Made by a program: the position numbers and the translations under genes. The notes below the pieces were generated by a model, which was given only the letters and a program-made list of their open reading frames with translations, was not told where the DNA came from and did no database searches. From Diploptera punctata (taxonomy: Eukaryota > Arthropoda > Insecta > Blattodea > Blaberidae), in contig JASPKZ010001602.1 in assembly GCA_030220185.1 (NCBI GenBank), forward strand, positions 177,501-241,500: a DNA stretch of 64,000 bases, written 5' to 3'. This document shows, piece by piece, positions 52,279 through 61,604 of this stretch. Each line of letters opens with the position of its first letter. Positions within the stretch are counted from its first letter, which is position 1.

Positions 52279-53300
52279 ATGAGGCATTTAAATAAGTTTT
52301 TGAAGTGTATCATGCTCTACATCTTTTACGACAAGGTCAATCTCTGCGACAAGTGGCTAGAGAGCTTGGGGTTTTTCCTTCCGTGGTGTCCAGGTTACGC
52401 AACAGGCACAGAGAGACAGGTCAGTATTGTAGAAGACGTGGCCAGGGCCGTAAATTTAAAACAAGCACCCAGGATGACAGATACGTTGTTCTTTCTGCTC
52501 TTCGACAGCGTACAAAAACTGCAAAAGACCTGAAGAATGGACTTCATATGGCTTCCGGAATCCGGGTTTCAGACCAAACCATAAGGAACAGATTAAGGAA
52601 AGAGAATATTCGTCCAAAAAGGCCCGTTAAAAACCACGCTTAACAAATGGGCATAAGGCAGCAAGACGTACGTATGCTGAAAACCATGGTGATTGGAACC
52701 TGAACCAGTGGGAGTCTGTGCTCTTCTCGGACGAATCCAGGTATCGTCTTACACGTTGTGATGGTCGATTGAGGGTGTGGGGACGGCCAGGAGAAAGATT
52801 TTCTACAAAGGCTGTACAGGAAATTGATAGATTCGGAGGATGTTCCATAATGGTGTGGGCCGGAGTTATGTACAACAATCGTACGGACCTTGTACTTGTT
52901 CCCCAGCGACTGAATGCTGTCCGGTATCTCGAGCACGTTCTGGAAGAGCATGTAGTACCTGCTGCCATTGGAGTAGGCCCTGGATTTCTGTTTATGCAGG
53001 ATAATGCCAGAGCACATTCTGCGGCTGTCACCAGGGATTTCCTGAGGAGGAATGAAATTGAGGTAATGGAGTGGCCAGCAGTCAGCCCAGACCTCAAACC
53101 TATTGAACACTTGTGGGATCTTCTAGACAGGAAGGTCAGGAACCGACATCAAGCTCCACAAACTCTGCAGTAACTTGGAGATGCTCTGAAGGAGGAATGG
53201 GAGAATAGCCCGCAAGAGGAAATCCAGAATCTTATTGGGAGCATGCCACCCAAGGTGCCAAACTGTCATCGAATATCATGGAGGCCATACACGATACTAA
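52279..53300 (+). pseudogene. Tc1 transposase, DD34E, lightly broken
   Basis: ATG at 52279 begins MRHLNKF. A frameshift near 52303 leads to YHALHLLRQGQSLRQVAREL, the first helix-turn-helix, then the basic GRKFKTSTQDDRYVV and the second HTH (SDQTIRNRLRKENI). A second shift near 52630 leads to TNGHKAARRTYAENH, VLFSDESRY (first D), GGCSIMVWAG, FLFMQDNARAH (second D) and SPDLKPIEHLWD (E), with exactly 34 residues between second D and E. An in-frame stop at 53171-53173 precedes LGDALKEEWENSPQEEIQN. All catalytic residues survive. Confidence 0.92.
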
Positions 53301-53416
53301 CTATATATAACGAGTGTTTAACTTTGAAAAATAAGCACAAGATTCAATTACTTACATAGCGGAATTATTTGAAAAGTTAATTGTCAGCGTTATTCATTTG
53401 TTTTTACTGACATGAG

Positions 53417-53443
53417 CAATAAATAAATAAATAAATAAATAAC
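53417..53443. repeat. (AATA)n tract inside the Tc1 3' region
   Basis: Six AATA units between the transposase end and right TIR. Confidence 0.9.
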
Positions 53444-53639
53444 CACAAATAATGTACTTTATTAATTTCATGTTTGTACCTTTATCCAATGAAAAAAATA
53501 TTTGCATATTTCATAGTGTTCCTCTAATTGTTTTGAGCAGTGTAGTTTGTTAAGACTAGATGAATCGAAATTTATATTGTATATACCGTGTCTATATTAT
53601 AAGTTGTAACCACTAGTGGGGAGTTTTTAAAGTGGGTTG

Positions 53640-54235
53640 ACTTGCTTCAGTGGGAGGCGCGCGCATCCTATTTGGTTTCCACGGCACGTGGATGCAATTA
53701 ATCAGATTTAAATTATCACTGGTGCACCGTATTTTCGTGTGTAAAAATTATTTTTATGTATGGATACATTATGAATTTATTCAGACATTTACTGCTGAAG
53801 TTCTACCTTCAAGAACCCAAATTCAAAGAATTGTTAATAAATTTGAAAATACTGATTCAGCGCAATACAAGAAACATGTGTAACAATGTTAACAGAAGAA
53901 AAGTTACATAAGACTGGTTCGAATCTTGAAAATTCACCGATTAAATCACTTTAAAAATTAGTAAAACAAGTAAGGGCTTTAATTCCTTTGCAAACAAAGC
54001 AAAAAAGCAGGTAAAATCTGGAAAGTGTTTTTTAAGACATTGTGACCAATGCTGATCTCTATCCACCTCACTCCACAGACCTAACTGTGTGTGATTTTTT
54101 ACTCGTGGGGTGACCTGAAAGATAAGCTTTATCGAACAAATCCTCATATATTGGAAACATAAAATACAATAAAAACAATATAATCAGAAACATTACAGTG
54201 GGATAATTCACTAGGGTCATCCAGAATGTGGTTTT
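53640..54235 (+). pseudogene. Tc1/mariner transposase relic related to 40292-41151
   Basis: 53790-53875 reads FTAEVLPSRTQIQRIVNKFE and NTDSAQYKKH, a transposase helix-turn-helix. 54062-54165 has HSTDLTVCDFLL, then KDKLYRTNPHIL-like codons, matching ADLTYCDYYLWG..NVYRNNPHILE of the 40292 element. The catalytic centre between is deleted. No TIRs identified. Confidence 0.6.
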
Positions 54236-54248
54236 TTATACACTTCTT

Positions 54249-54647
54249 CTTGTAAGCCCATGTTTCCCTTAACAGAGATTTAGGCGCTCTACCCCTACAG
54301 GGAAGAATTTGAACTATGCTAATTTAGTTACACTTATTTTCATATAGATGTCATTTTGAGTGGTCCTTTGTCAACGTTCCGCCTCATACTGACATCTAGG
54401 AAACCAAGGTAGTACTAGAACGGGAAAATTCGGTAAATTTTATTTAGAGGCCTTTTCATTCAGGCTAAAGGATCTTTTACGAGCCTGAAAATCTTCAGAC
54501 TCGGGATCCACGGCTTAAAGTCCCTCCCGCAGGACTTGCTCCTTGGATTTTTCCATCCTTAAAAAATCCATCGACCCCGGCCGGGTTTGAACCCGCGAGC
54601 CTCAGGACCAGAGGCAAGGAGCATAACAGCTGGTCCACCGCGGCCGA
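54249..54647 (-). mobile_element. SINE S2, full-length copy
   Basis: Same order as the other S2 copies: head TCGGCCGCGGTGGACCAGCT, B box GGGTTCAAACCCGG, GGGTCGATGGATTTTTTAAG, then to CATGGGCTTACAAG. CTTCTT precedes the 3' end. Confidence 0.92.
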
Positions 54648-55159
54648 CACAATTCTTGTGTAACGTTAGATTATATTTCATAATACTTTTCATACAGTTA
54701 AAACAGAAAAATGCGCGCACGTCGAGTGCGGCTAAAGCGGGCAGTAGCGGATATTGAAAACACCGATCGCGCGGATTCAAACGAAAAATGTAAACTATGT
54801 GCGGTATATATATGACGGTATACCATGGAATTACTATACCCTAGATTGATAATATTAATCAAATAAATATAACCTCAAATTAAAATAAATTAGATAATCA
54901 ACTTTACCGCAATTTACTTCATTTCCAAAATATTTTATAGCAGTTTCACTGATTTTGATCAAATTATTAATTCGTGGGTTCCGTAAAATGATCTGAATTA
55001 TGAAAAGGGAATCATCTGAAAATGATTTGTTGTCTTTTTACGTCCAGATTGTAATTTCGACGTTATCCTTTGCGTAATTAAAAAAAATACTACTACAAAT
55101 TACTAATATTTTAAAGTTTCACGAACTAATCTTAAGAAATATAGTAATAAAAACAGTAG
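54648..55159. other. No recognised feature
   Basis: 54710-54780 is briefly GC-rich (GCGCGCACGTCGAGTGCGGC). Otherwise AT-rich and unassigned. Confidence 0.5.
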
Positions 55160-55873
55160 CCTTTGCAGGTGACCAGATTTTAATAGCAAAAACAGAGGAC
55201 GAAATAAATGAAATATAAAAAAAAGAATACAACATGGAAATATCCTCACAAAAATAAAAAGCAATGGCCTTCAAGGGCGCTCATCCAGTTCGGACAAAGA
55301 TAATATTAGAAAATAAACCAATAGAACAAGTAGTAAGATATAACTTCCTGGGTTGCGAAATATCATACACAGCGGAAACAGATATAAACAACAAACTAAA
55401 TAAGTTTTAGTTACATAACAGGAACACTAAAAAAGAACTTTGAAAAATAAAGCCAGGAAAGACTCTATAATGAAATTATACAAGACAATGGCAGTGCCTA
55501 TTATTACTTATGGATCCGAAACATGGACAGTGACAACACAACAATCAGCCAGAATACAAGCTGCTGAAATGAGATCCCTCAGATCAATAGCAGGATATCA
55601 AAGAACAGACAAAGAACATAACACAGAAATAAGACAACAACTAAAAGTAGAGGAATTAAACTCAACAATAGTGAAATACAGAACAAGCTGGAAAGAACAC
55701 TTGGCAAGGATAACTGAGAATAGAATACCAAAAGCAGCATACAACTATTCACCACGAGGAAGAAGAAGTTTGGGAAGACCAAAGAAAAGATGGAAAGAGC
55801 AGCAATTTGGAGCCGGTACAGGCTAGTAAATAAGCCTAAAACGTGAAGAAGAAGGAGAAGATGAAGACGATCT
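55160..55873 (+). pseudogene. RT family beta, motif C to C-terminus
   Basis: It starts at VAFAGDQILIAKTEDEI, where motif C FADD has become FAGD, so the catalytic site is lost. Then KAMAFKGAHPVRTKIILEN, NFLGCEISYTAETDIN and, in 55440-55826, YGSETWTVTTQQSARIQ, SWKEHLARITENRIPK and GRRSLGRPKKRWKEQ. Stops at several places. The 3' end is GAAGAAGAAGGAGAAGATG. Confidence 0.87.
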
Positions 55874-55883
55874 AATCTCACTA

Positions 55884-55991
55884 CAGGGTGGACCGCTCGA
55901 ATGGACCTAATTTTAATTGCTTGTTACTGGCAAACGGTTGAAGATAGAAACTTAAAACAACGTTCATATTACAGAAAAACTCACCAAGTTT
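55884..55991 (+). repeat. Left TIR of the DD41D element
   Basis: Reverse complement of 57284-57391 with two or three differences; it contains AATTGCTTGTTACTGGCAAA and CAGAAAAACTCACCAAG. Confidence 0.93.
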
Positions 55992-56002
55992 TGATATCCA
56001 GA

Positions 56003-57036
56003 TCACCACATCTCTATATGAGCCCCAGCAGTCACTGTGACGATATCAAAACGATGAACAATTTCTTGCCAAGTACGTTGGAGTATGTCTTCTGGAATGT
56101 TCTCAATAGCCTCTATGATGCGCTCACGAAGATCACGAAGGTCTTTGACTGGGGTGGTGTAAACTTTATCTTTGACATAGCCCCAGAGAAAGAAATCCAG
56201 TGGTGTTAAATCGGGAGATCTCGGGGCCACGCGATTGGTCCTCCCCTACCAATCCAACGGCCAGGGAAAATGTTGTCCAAAGTCGTACGAACTTCATTGG
56301 ACCAGTGGGGAGGAGCACCATCTTGCTGGAAAACGATGTTAGGCTGCAGTTGTTCAATTTGTGGAAAGAAGAACTGCTCCAGCATGTCAAGATATGTGGT
56401 ACCACGAACAGTTTTCTCGGCGAAGAAAAACGGTCCAATGACCTTATTATGTGACAAACTGCACCAAACATTCATCTTCGGACTATCACGAACATGCTCT
56501 TGAATAGCGTGAGGATTCTCCGATCCCCAGATCCGCACATTATGCCGGTTTACCTTGCCTGACAAATGGAAAGTGGCTTCGTCCGAGAAGAAAATCTTGG
56601 TCATGAAGTCAGGATCAGCGCCGAGACGGTCCAGCATCGTATTGGCGAATTCCACTCGTTTCGGCATGTCATTCGGCTCCAGACGTTGCACTAACTGCAC
56701 TTTATATGCGTGCAGTTTGAGGCGTTTGTGGACAATCCGTTGTAATGTCGATTTTGGTATTTGAAGTTCCCGCGAAGCTCTTCTTAATGACTTCCGGGGG
56801 CTTCGCTCAAATGCGGCTTGAACATTTGCTACCATTTCATCGGATGCTCTGCGACCACCACCATGCTTCTTCAACACAGATCCTGTAGCTAATAATGTAT
56901 CACGCCACTTCTTTATGCTTCTAGCAGTTGGAGCATCACGGTTAAACACACGCCGGAACTCCCTTTGAACTCTAATGATTGATTTAAACTCCGCATACCA
57001 CAAAACAGCTTGCGCTTTCATCTGCGGAGTCGCCAT
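56003..57036 (-). pseudogene. DD41D transposase, one frameshift from intact
   Basis: The start MATPQMKAQAVLWYAEFKS at 57036 opens about 345 codons. N-terminal HTH (RVQREFRRVF..APTARSIKKW), basic linker KKHGGGRRASDE, second HTH (IPKSTLQRIVHKRL), then IFFSDEATFHLSG (first D), MNVWCSLSHNKVIGPFFF, FQQDGAPPHW (second D) and PRSPDLTPLDFFLWG (third D), with 41 residues between second and third D. A one-base loss in the C-run of the W-P-P codons near 56226-56232 shifts the frame; the downstream frame runs to the natural stop at 56003. No other lesion is visible. Confidence 0.9.
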
Positions 57037-57372
57037 TTTCACAAACAATTAAATCTAAGAACGAGAAACGTATCTTTGTGCCATCTACCGACAGGATTCG
57101 AAACTTGGTGAGTTTTTCTGTACTATGAACGTTGTTTTAAGTTTCTATCTTCAACCGTTTGCCAGTAACAAGCAATTGAAATTAGGTCCAGCTTGCGCTT
57201 TCATCTGCGGAGTCGCCATTTTCACAAACAATTAAATCTAAGAACGAGAAACGTATCTTTGTGCCATCTACCGACAGGATTCGAAACTTGGTGAGTTTTT
57301 CTGTACTATGAACGTTGTTTTAAGTTTCTATCTTCAACCGTTTGCCAGTAACAAGCAATTGAAATTAGGTCC
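57007..57372 (-). repeat. 183-bp tandem duplication at the promoter-side end of the DD41D element
   Basis: 57007-57189 and 57190-57372 are identical by eye. Each unit contains the transposase start region (CATCTGCGGAGTCGCCATTT) and most of a TIR, but the inner copy lacks the terminal 19 bp. The result is two potential start contexts and a third partial TIR. Confidence 0.92.
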
Positions 57373-57391
57373 ATTCGAGCGGTCCACCCTG
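57284..57391 (-). repeat. Right TIR of the DD41D element
   Basis: Terminal 108 bp, complement of the left TIR, ending CCACCCTG before TA. Confidence 0.93.
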
Positions 57392-57445
57392 TATTATTAT
57401 TAAATTGAAATAGGAAATAATATTATGAGGTTCTTCTTCAAATAA

Positions 57446-57678
57446 GGTTAGTCTGTTACATCTTACCTCATGACATTTGAGTTCTTTTGGACAAGTAAAT
57501 ACATTCATGTGTACCGTCTTCAGCTTGTCCAGACTGAACTCAAACTTAATGAAATAAGATGCAATAGACTCACCTCATTTATTGAGAGTCTGGACAGGTT
57601 AAAGGTGGTACACATGTGTATATTGAAAAAGTCCAAAAGAATTCATATTTTATGAGGTTACAATGCAACAGATTCACA
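57446..57678. repeat. Fold-back (palindromic) repeat, ~233 bp
   Basis: Left TTACCTCATGACATTTGAG, TTCTTTTGGACAAGTAAATA, CATGTGTACCGTC and CTTGTCCAGACTGAACTCA mirror the right half (TGAGAGTCTGGACAGG, GGTGGTACACATGTG, AAGTCCAAAAGAATTCATA, ATGAGGTTACAATGCAAC). The loop is about 57551-57587. It lies 55 bp beyond the DD41D element. No coding; MITE-like. Confidence 0.85.
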
Positions 57679-57775
57679 TTATTTATTATCTCATAATGTT
57701 TAAGGACTTGCTATAAATATGTTTTTTGACATTCCCTAAAAATGTAAGGAAATATTATTTCCACCTTTTATAATG

Positions 57776-57850
57776 TAATTCCCTTCCGCCCTATGTTAGA
57801 GACTGTCAAACTATAACATCCTTCAAAAACAAACTAAAGAATTATGATGA
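57776..57850 (+). pseudogene. CR1/Jockey-group ORF2 C-terminal end
   Basis: It reads NSLPPYVRDCQTITSFKNKL KNYD (joined, in frame), the universal W-N-x-LP..VR..T..FK..L tail of CR1/Jockey RT ORFs, as in 26670-26760. Only the last 25 codons remain. Confidence 0.68.
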
Positions 57851-57950
57851 TCTTGATGAAGATTTTCGGGCTGTAGGCCGTGGTCGTGAGGCTTGTAGTT
57901 TCGTCAGAGACTACGTCTGGCATCCTCAAGGGTTGTCTTGAGAATAAACT
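57850..57950 (-). repeat. Dispersed repeat with hammerhead-like motif (copy 2)
   Basis: Minus strand: CCTTGAGGATGCCAGACGTA, GTCTCTGACGAAACTACAAG, CACGACCACGGCCTACAGCC and CGAAAATCTTCATCAAGATC. TTGAGGATGCC...GACGAAAC parallels copies at 23710 and 62760. It is directly fused to the CR1-like ORF end. Confidence 0.55.
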
Positions 57951-58103
57951 AAATAATTATTTAACAACAACTTATACACCTCACTGACAGTATTCTTTTA
58001 ACAATTAATAAATTTAATTATTTACGAAAATAATATTAAGGATAACAAATATTTTCATTTTTGTTTTAAAATAATCGTAAAATTAGTTTGCTATATCTCA
58101 TTA

Positions 58104-58439
58104 GTCCACCGCTGTGGTCTCGAGGTAGCGTGCTGCCTTGTCACGCAGCGGGCCCGGGTTCGATCCCCGGTCGGGGCATTTTTTCTGGGTGAGGTTTTTA
58201 TCGGGTTTTTTCCTCACCTGTAAGACAAATGTCAGGAAAACTTTAAGGCCCAAACGGTCCCCGAAATCATATGGCCATCCTTATCACCATCATCATCATT
58301 ATCATCCTTCACCGGTGTGGAAAGCAACGGGAAGCTACCACAACTACAATTCCCTAGTAAACCTGCAAGCATAGCATTAAAATGCTATGATTGCAGTGAA
58401 GGACCTGCCTTCGGGCAGAATTACTATGGATGGATGGAT
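58104..58439 (+). mobile_element. SINE S1, full-length copy
   Basis: It has the canonical S1 head, B box GGTTCGATCCC, CAT-rich spacer and GGGCAGAATTACTATGG tail with TGGATGG. ATATCTCATTA before and ATATCTAATTA after look like an 11-bp target duplication with one mismatch. It probably interrupts the 3' UTR of the CR1-like relic (57776 to 58735). Confidence 0.93.
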
Positions 58440-58740
58440 ATCTAATTATTTTTCTTTGTTTTATATGCATTAGATATGGGCAATTTAATATGCCTTGCTT
58501 GTATACATTTTATTATTAATTTTAGTCTTAATTTTAACTAACATTAACTGGTTGCATTAGTAGATCGTAATATATTTTATTTTTGTTCAAATTTTTATTC
58601 AGTATTTAATATTAGAGTTAATTGAGATTGTTATATTCTGATGTAATATATGTTTGTCCTGGTGAGTGGAAGAGAAGGCCACATGGCCTTAACTCCACCA
58701 GACTAAATAAAACTAATCTAATCTAATCTAATTTATATTT
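58440..58740 (+). mobile_element. CR1/Jockey-group 3' UTR end with (TCTAA)n tail
   Basis: GTGAGTGGAAGAGAAGGCCA, CATGGCCTTAACTCCACCAG and ACTAAATAAAACTAATC parallel 27001-27052 (GGCCTTAAGGCCTTAACTCT, GCCAGGTAAAATAAAGC). The AAGGCCACATGGCCTT hairpin is kept. The tail is TCTAA repeats instead of ATT, so tail units differ between relatives. Confidence 0.78.
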
Positions 58741-58811
58741 AGGAAAAAGTGATCAAAACAAATACTGGATTACGATAAGGGTGTAGTTTAAGCCACACTT
58801 TGTTTAATATA

Positions 58812-59711
58812 GGAGCTTCCGGTAATATGGACTCCTATTTTGAATTTGTTTTTTCTTCTTCCATTTAAGGGAGCAATTTTTTTTAATTGCAGTAATTATC
58901 ATTAGTGTTATAACTATGAAATAGCATTGTTGTTTTATTCAAATGTGCAAACGTCTTCATAATTTATAAACCTTTTTTTTTACATTACAACGAAGGTCCA
59001 CTTTAACCTCCATATTCGGGTAAAGTGGACTCCAGAGTCCACCTTAGCTTTTGTCTATTTTTAAGTTTATTTACTCTATTAATTTATACGGATTGGCACA
59101 GATTAATCTGAAAATATTTATGACTGATCGTAATTAAAAGCGTGCATATTTATTTTATGTTTTGAAAAATTATTGTCGGTTGTAACATTCACACGTCATT
59201 CAACTGCAGAATACGACGGTTTTTGGGTTTAGTAAAAATTACAAGGATATAAAATAAAATTAATTAAGAGCATGGTTTTTACAGATAACATCCTTATTGA
59301 TAAAATATACGTATATACCCAGCTCCATTTTAACCCCCTCGTGGAGGGTTCACATTAACCGAATTCCTTTCTTATGTTTAATTATTTTATACAGCCGCCA
59401 TGTCATATAATATCAAACAAAACCCGTCAGTATATTAAAACAATATCTGCATAGGAGTTTTTTCAAGATTTTTAATACTCGATAGTAAAAATTAAGGATT
59501 AATATTCTTAACCTGAAATACTTTTAAAGTGGTAATTTTAATAAATATCACAAATAAACTCTTCTTTGCACAAAGAATAAAAGAAACTGGCATTGAACAC
59601 GCCAAAGTTGATGAGGGGAAGAAGATAAAATATTTTCTGTTAGAGGGTAGCATCAATTAAAGAAGATATTAACAGGATATTTACAAACCGAAGAATCCAA
59701 CATTACCCGAA

Positions 59712-59714
<3 letters not shown>
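58812..59714 (-). mobile_element. Unclassified 905-bp MITE-like element, copy B
   Basis: Reverse-complement homologue of 17033-17937. Ends: left GGAGCTTCCGGTAATATGGA, right (complemented) CAGTTCGGGTAATGTTGGAT; TA at 58810-58811 and 59715-59716. It contains GTCCACTTTAACCTCC, ATTCGGGTAAAGTGGAC and ACATTAACCGAATTCC, the same recurring motif as copy A. There is no conserved frame between the two copies. Confidence 0.72.
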
Positions 59715-59717
<3 letters not shown>

Positions 59718-59746
<29 letters not shown>

Positions 59747-59799
59747 ATTTTAAATAAATGGAAAATTTTAGTGAAGGAGTAAGAGTAGATAATAAATAG

Positions 59800-59845
<46 letters not shown>
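59718..59845. repeat. Two (TA)n arrays
   Basis: TA arrays at about 59715-59743 and 59807-59845, separated by a short AT-rich piece, between the MITE-like element and S1. Confidence 0.9.
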
Positions 59846-59847
<2 letters not shown>

Positions 59848-60182
59848 ATAGTAATTCTGCCCGAAGGCAGGTCCTTCACTGCAATCATAGCATTTTCATA
59901 CTATGCTTGCAGCTTTGCTAGGGAAATGTAGGTGTGGTAGCTTCCCGTTGCTTTCCACACCGGTGAAGGATGATAATGATTATGATGATGATAATGATAA
60001 GGATGATGATGGCCATATGATTTCGGGGACCGTTTGGGCCTTAAAGTTTTCCTGACATTTGTCTTATAGGTGAGGAAAAACCCCGATAAAACCTTCACCC
60101 AGAAAAACTGCCCCGACCGGGGATCGAACCCGGGCCCGCTGTGTGACAAGGCAGCACGCTACCTCGAGACCACAGCGGTGGA
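59846..60182 (-). mobile_element. SINE S1, full-length minus copy
   Basis: Complete S1: CCACCGCTGTGGTCTCGAG head, GGTTCGATCCC, then to GGGCAGAATTACTATGG. TA arrays at both ends. Confidence 0.93.
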
Positions 60183-60194
60183 TATATATATAAT

Positions 60195-60785
60195 ATTTTG
60201 TTTGTGGATGATTTAATTATAGGCAATACAGGAATATGAAGATGACTTACAGAAATATTTGCATGAATTAAATACAATTTATACATTATACGATTTAATA
60301 ATAACTGTAAGAAAAACAAACAGCATGGCTTTTAGAGGAAACGATCTAGTGAGATCAAAAATTATTTTAGAAAACCAAAGTAAAGAACAGGTGTCTAATT
60401 TTACATATTTGGCTTGCGATATTAATTTCAATATTGAGAGAGATACTGTTTCCAAAATAAATGAATTGTGGAACAATACAGAGAAAGTTCAAGAATGAAA
60501 GAAGAAGAAACAAAAATAAAAGTGTATAAATTTATGGCAATTCTCACAATATTGTATAAAAGTGAAACTTGGACTCCAAGGAAAAAACATTAAGATAGAA
60601 TACAGAGGTTCCTCAGACAAGTTAAAGGATGTACAAAACTTGATAGAATTAGAAATGAGGATTTAAGAGAAGAATTAAAAGTACAGCCTTGGTATTGGAT
60701 AAGTCACGAATTATAGGCAAACGTGGAACTGGCAATTGCCTAATTCTTGGAGTGACGACGACGATGATGATGAAGATGATAGAGT
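60195..60785 (+). pseudogene. RT family beta, motif C to 3' end, degenerate
   Basis: It begins at ILFVDDLIIGN (motif C, both D kept). Then 60259-60498: YDLIITVRKTNSMAFRGND, RSKIILENQSKEQVSNFTYL and ACDINFNIERDT. Later KVYKFMAILTILYKSETWT and QRFLRQVKGC survive in changing frames. The 3' tail is GACGACGACGATGATGATG. An S3 SINE inserted 3 bp or so beyond it. Confidence 0.82.
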
Positions 60786-60787
60786 GT

Positions 60788-61108
60788 TAAAATGATTGGT
60801 AAAGGTAATGTGATCCCACTACAGGCCTCAGGAGGCCCTTGGGGTAGTAGGAGGTTAAGGCTCCCACTTTTTCTTGACAATCGGCACTTGATGTCAGCCG
60901 GGTTATCAGCCCTGCGTAACGGCCGCCTTTACCCCAGAACAAGCGTCTGGTACTCATTTCAGTTAGAGGCTGAGTCGACTCCAGGGCCATAGTGCCGCCA
61001 GAAGGTTTGGGTCAGTTTAAAAATCCTGACCCCACCGGGACTCGAACCCTCGACCTTCCGGCTTGTAGCGCAGTGCCCTTAACCACTACGCTACTAAAAT
61101 GATTGGTA
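60788..61108 (-). mobile_element. SINE S3, minus copy with 14-bp target duplication
   Basis: TAAAATGATTGGTA at 60788-60801 and 61095-61108 exactly flanks a 293-bp S3 body. Head GTAGCGTAGTGGTTAAGGGC, B box GGTTCGAGTCCC, then GTCAGGATTTTTAAACTGAC through to CCTCCTGAGGCCTGTAGTGG. This fixes the S3 ends. Confidence 0.95.
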
Positions 61109-61604
61109 GAGAGTCATAATCATTTCTAATTAGGTCGACTGAGCCACAGAGCTCAATTTTAAATTTGAGTTGGATGCAGAACTAGAAATGTCCATGTTTA
61201 CACTAACAGTGAGAACGAAGAGAAATAATTTGAAAATGTCACAGTTCGGTGAAGTCGTGTTTACAACAAAATACCACATGAAGTTGAGTGTAGGATGAAC
61301 AAGTAAAATTTCGCAGAAACTTGTCACTGTATTAGACGATTTCAACATGAGGGTAAAAACGGTTCTCAGAACAAGTCGTTATGTCATCTATAACAATGAA
61401 AATACATGCAAACAGTGTAATAACTCCACTGTTACTAATTCATATGATCCCTGTTTGGAAAGGCAAAACTAACTTGCTCATATCAAAGTTTAACATATAC
61501 ATGTCTTACGTATAACACCAAGTTAAGTGATTTTTTGTAAATTCTGTAAATATTTGTGCTAGCAACACACTCTAAAATCCATTGCAAATCATTGTAATTG
61601 AGGT
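61109..61604. other. No recognised feature
   Basis: AT-rich; unassigned. Confidence 0.55.

Larger units (their letters stand above)
52002..53542 (+). mobile_element. Tc1 (DD34E) transposon, 1541 bp, complete ends
   Basis: The two ends share at least 24 bp of perfect TIR, beginning CACTGCTCAAAACAATTAGA at 52002 and its complement ending at 53542. TA at 52000-52001 and 53543-53544 is the target duplication. One transposase frame fills the centre. Length and layout are normal for Tc1. Only point lesions in the gene prevent autonomy. Confidence 0.95.
55884..57391 (-). mobile_element. DD41D Tc1/mariner-type transposon (1508 bp) with 108-bp TIRs
   Basis: The TIRs at 55884-55991 and 57284-57391 begin CAGGGTGGACCGCTCGAATG and are nearly identical. 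TA at 55882-55883 and 57392-57393 flanks the unit. The minus strand encodes one transposase. Between gene and right TIR lies a 183-bp tandem duplication. The DD41D spacing fits the Visitor-type (VS) group as I recall it; group assignment is inference. Confidence 0.93.

Noticed and set aside
54559..54780. 73-codon minus frame as a gene
   Set aside because: Most of it is the head of an S2 SINE; the same frame recurs in every S2 copy (for example 49804-50049 and 35652-35852).
59716..59845. TA arrays as origins or promoters
   Set aside because: They are ordinary microsatellites occurring at many places; nothing specific supports such a role.
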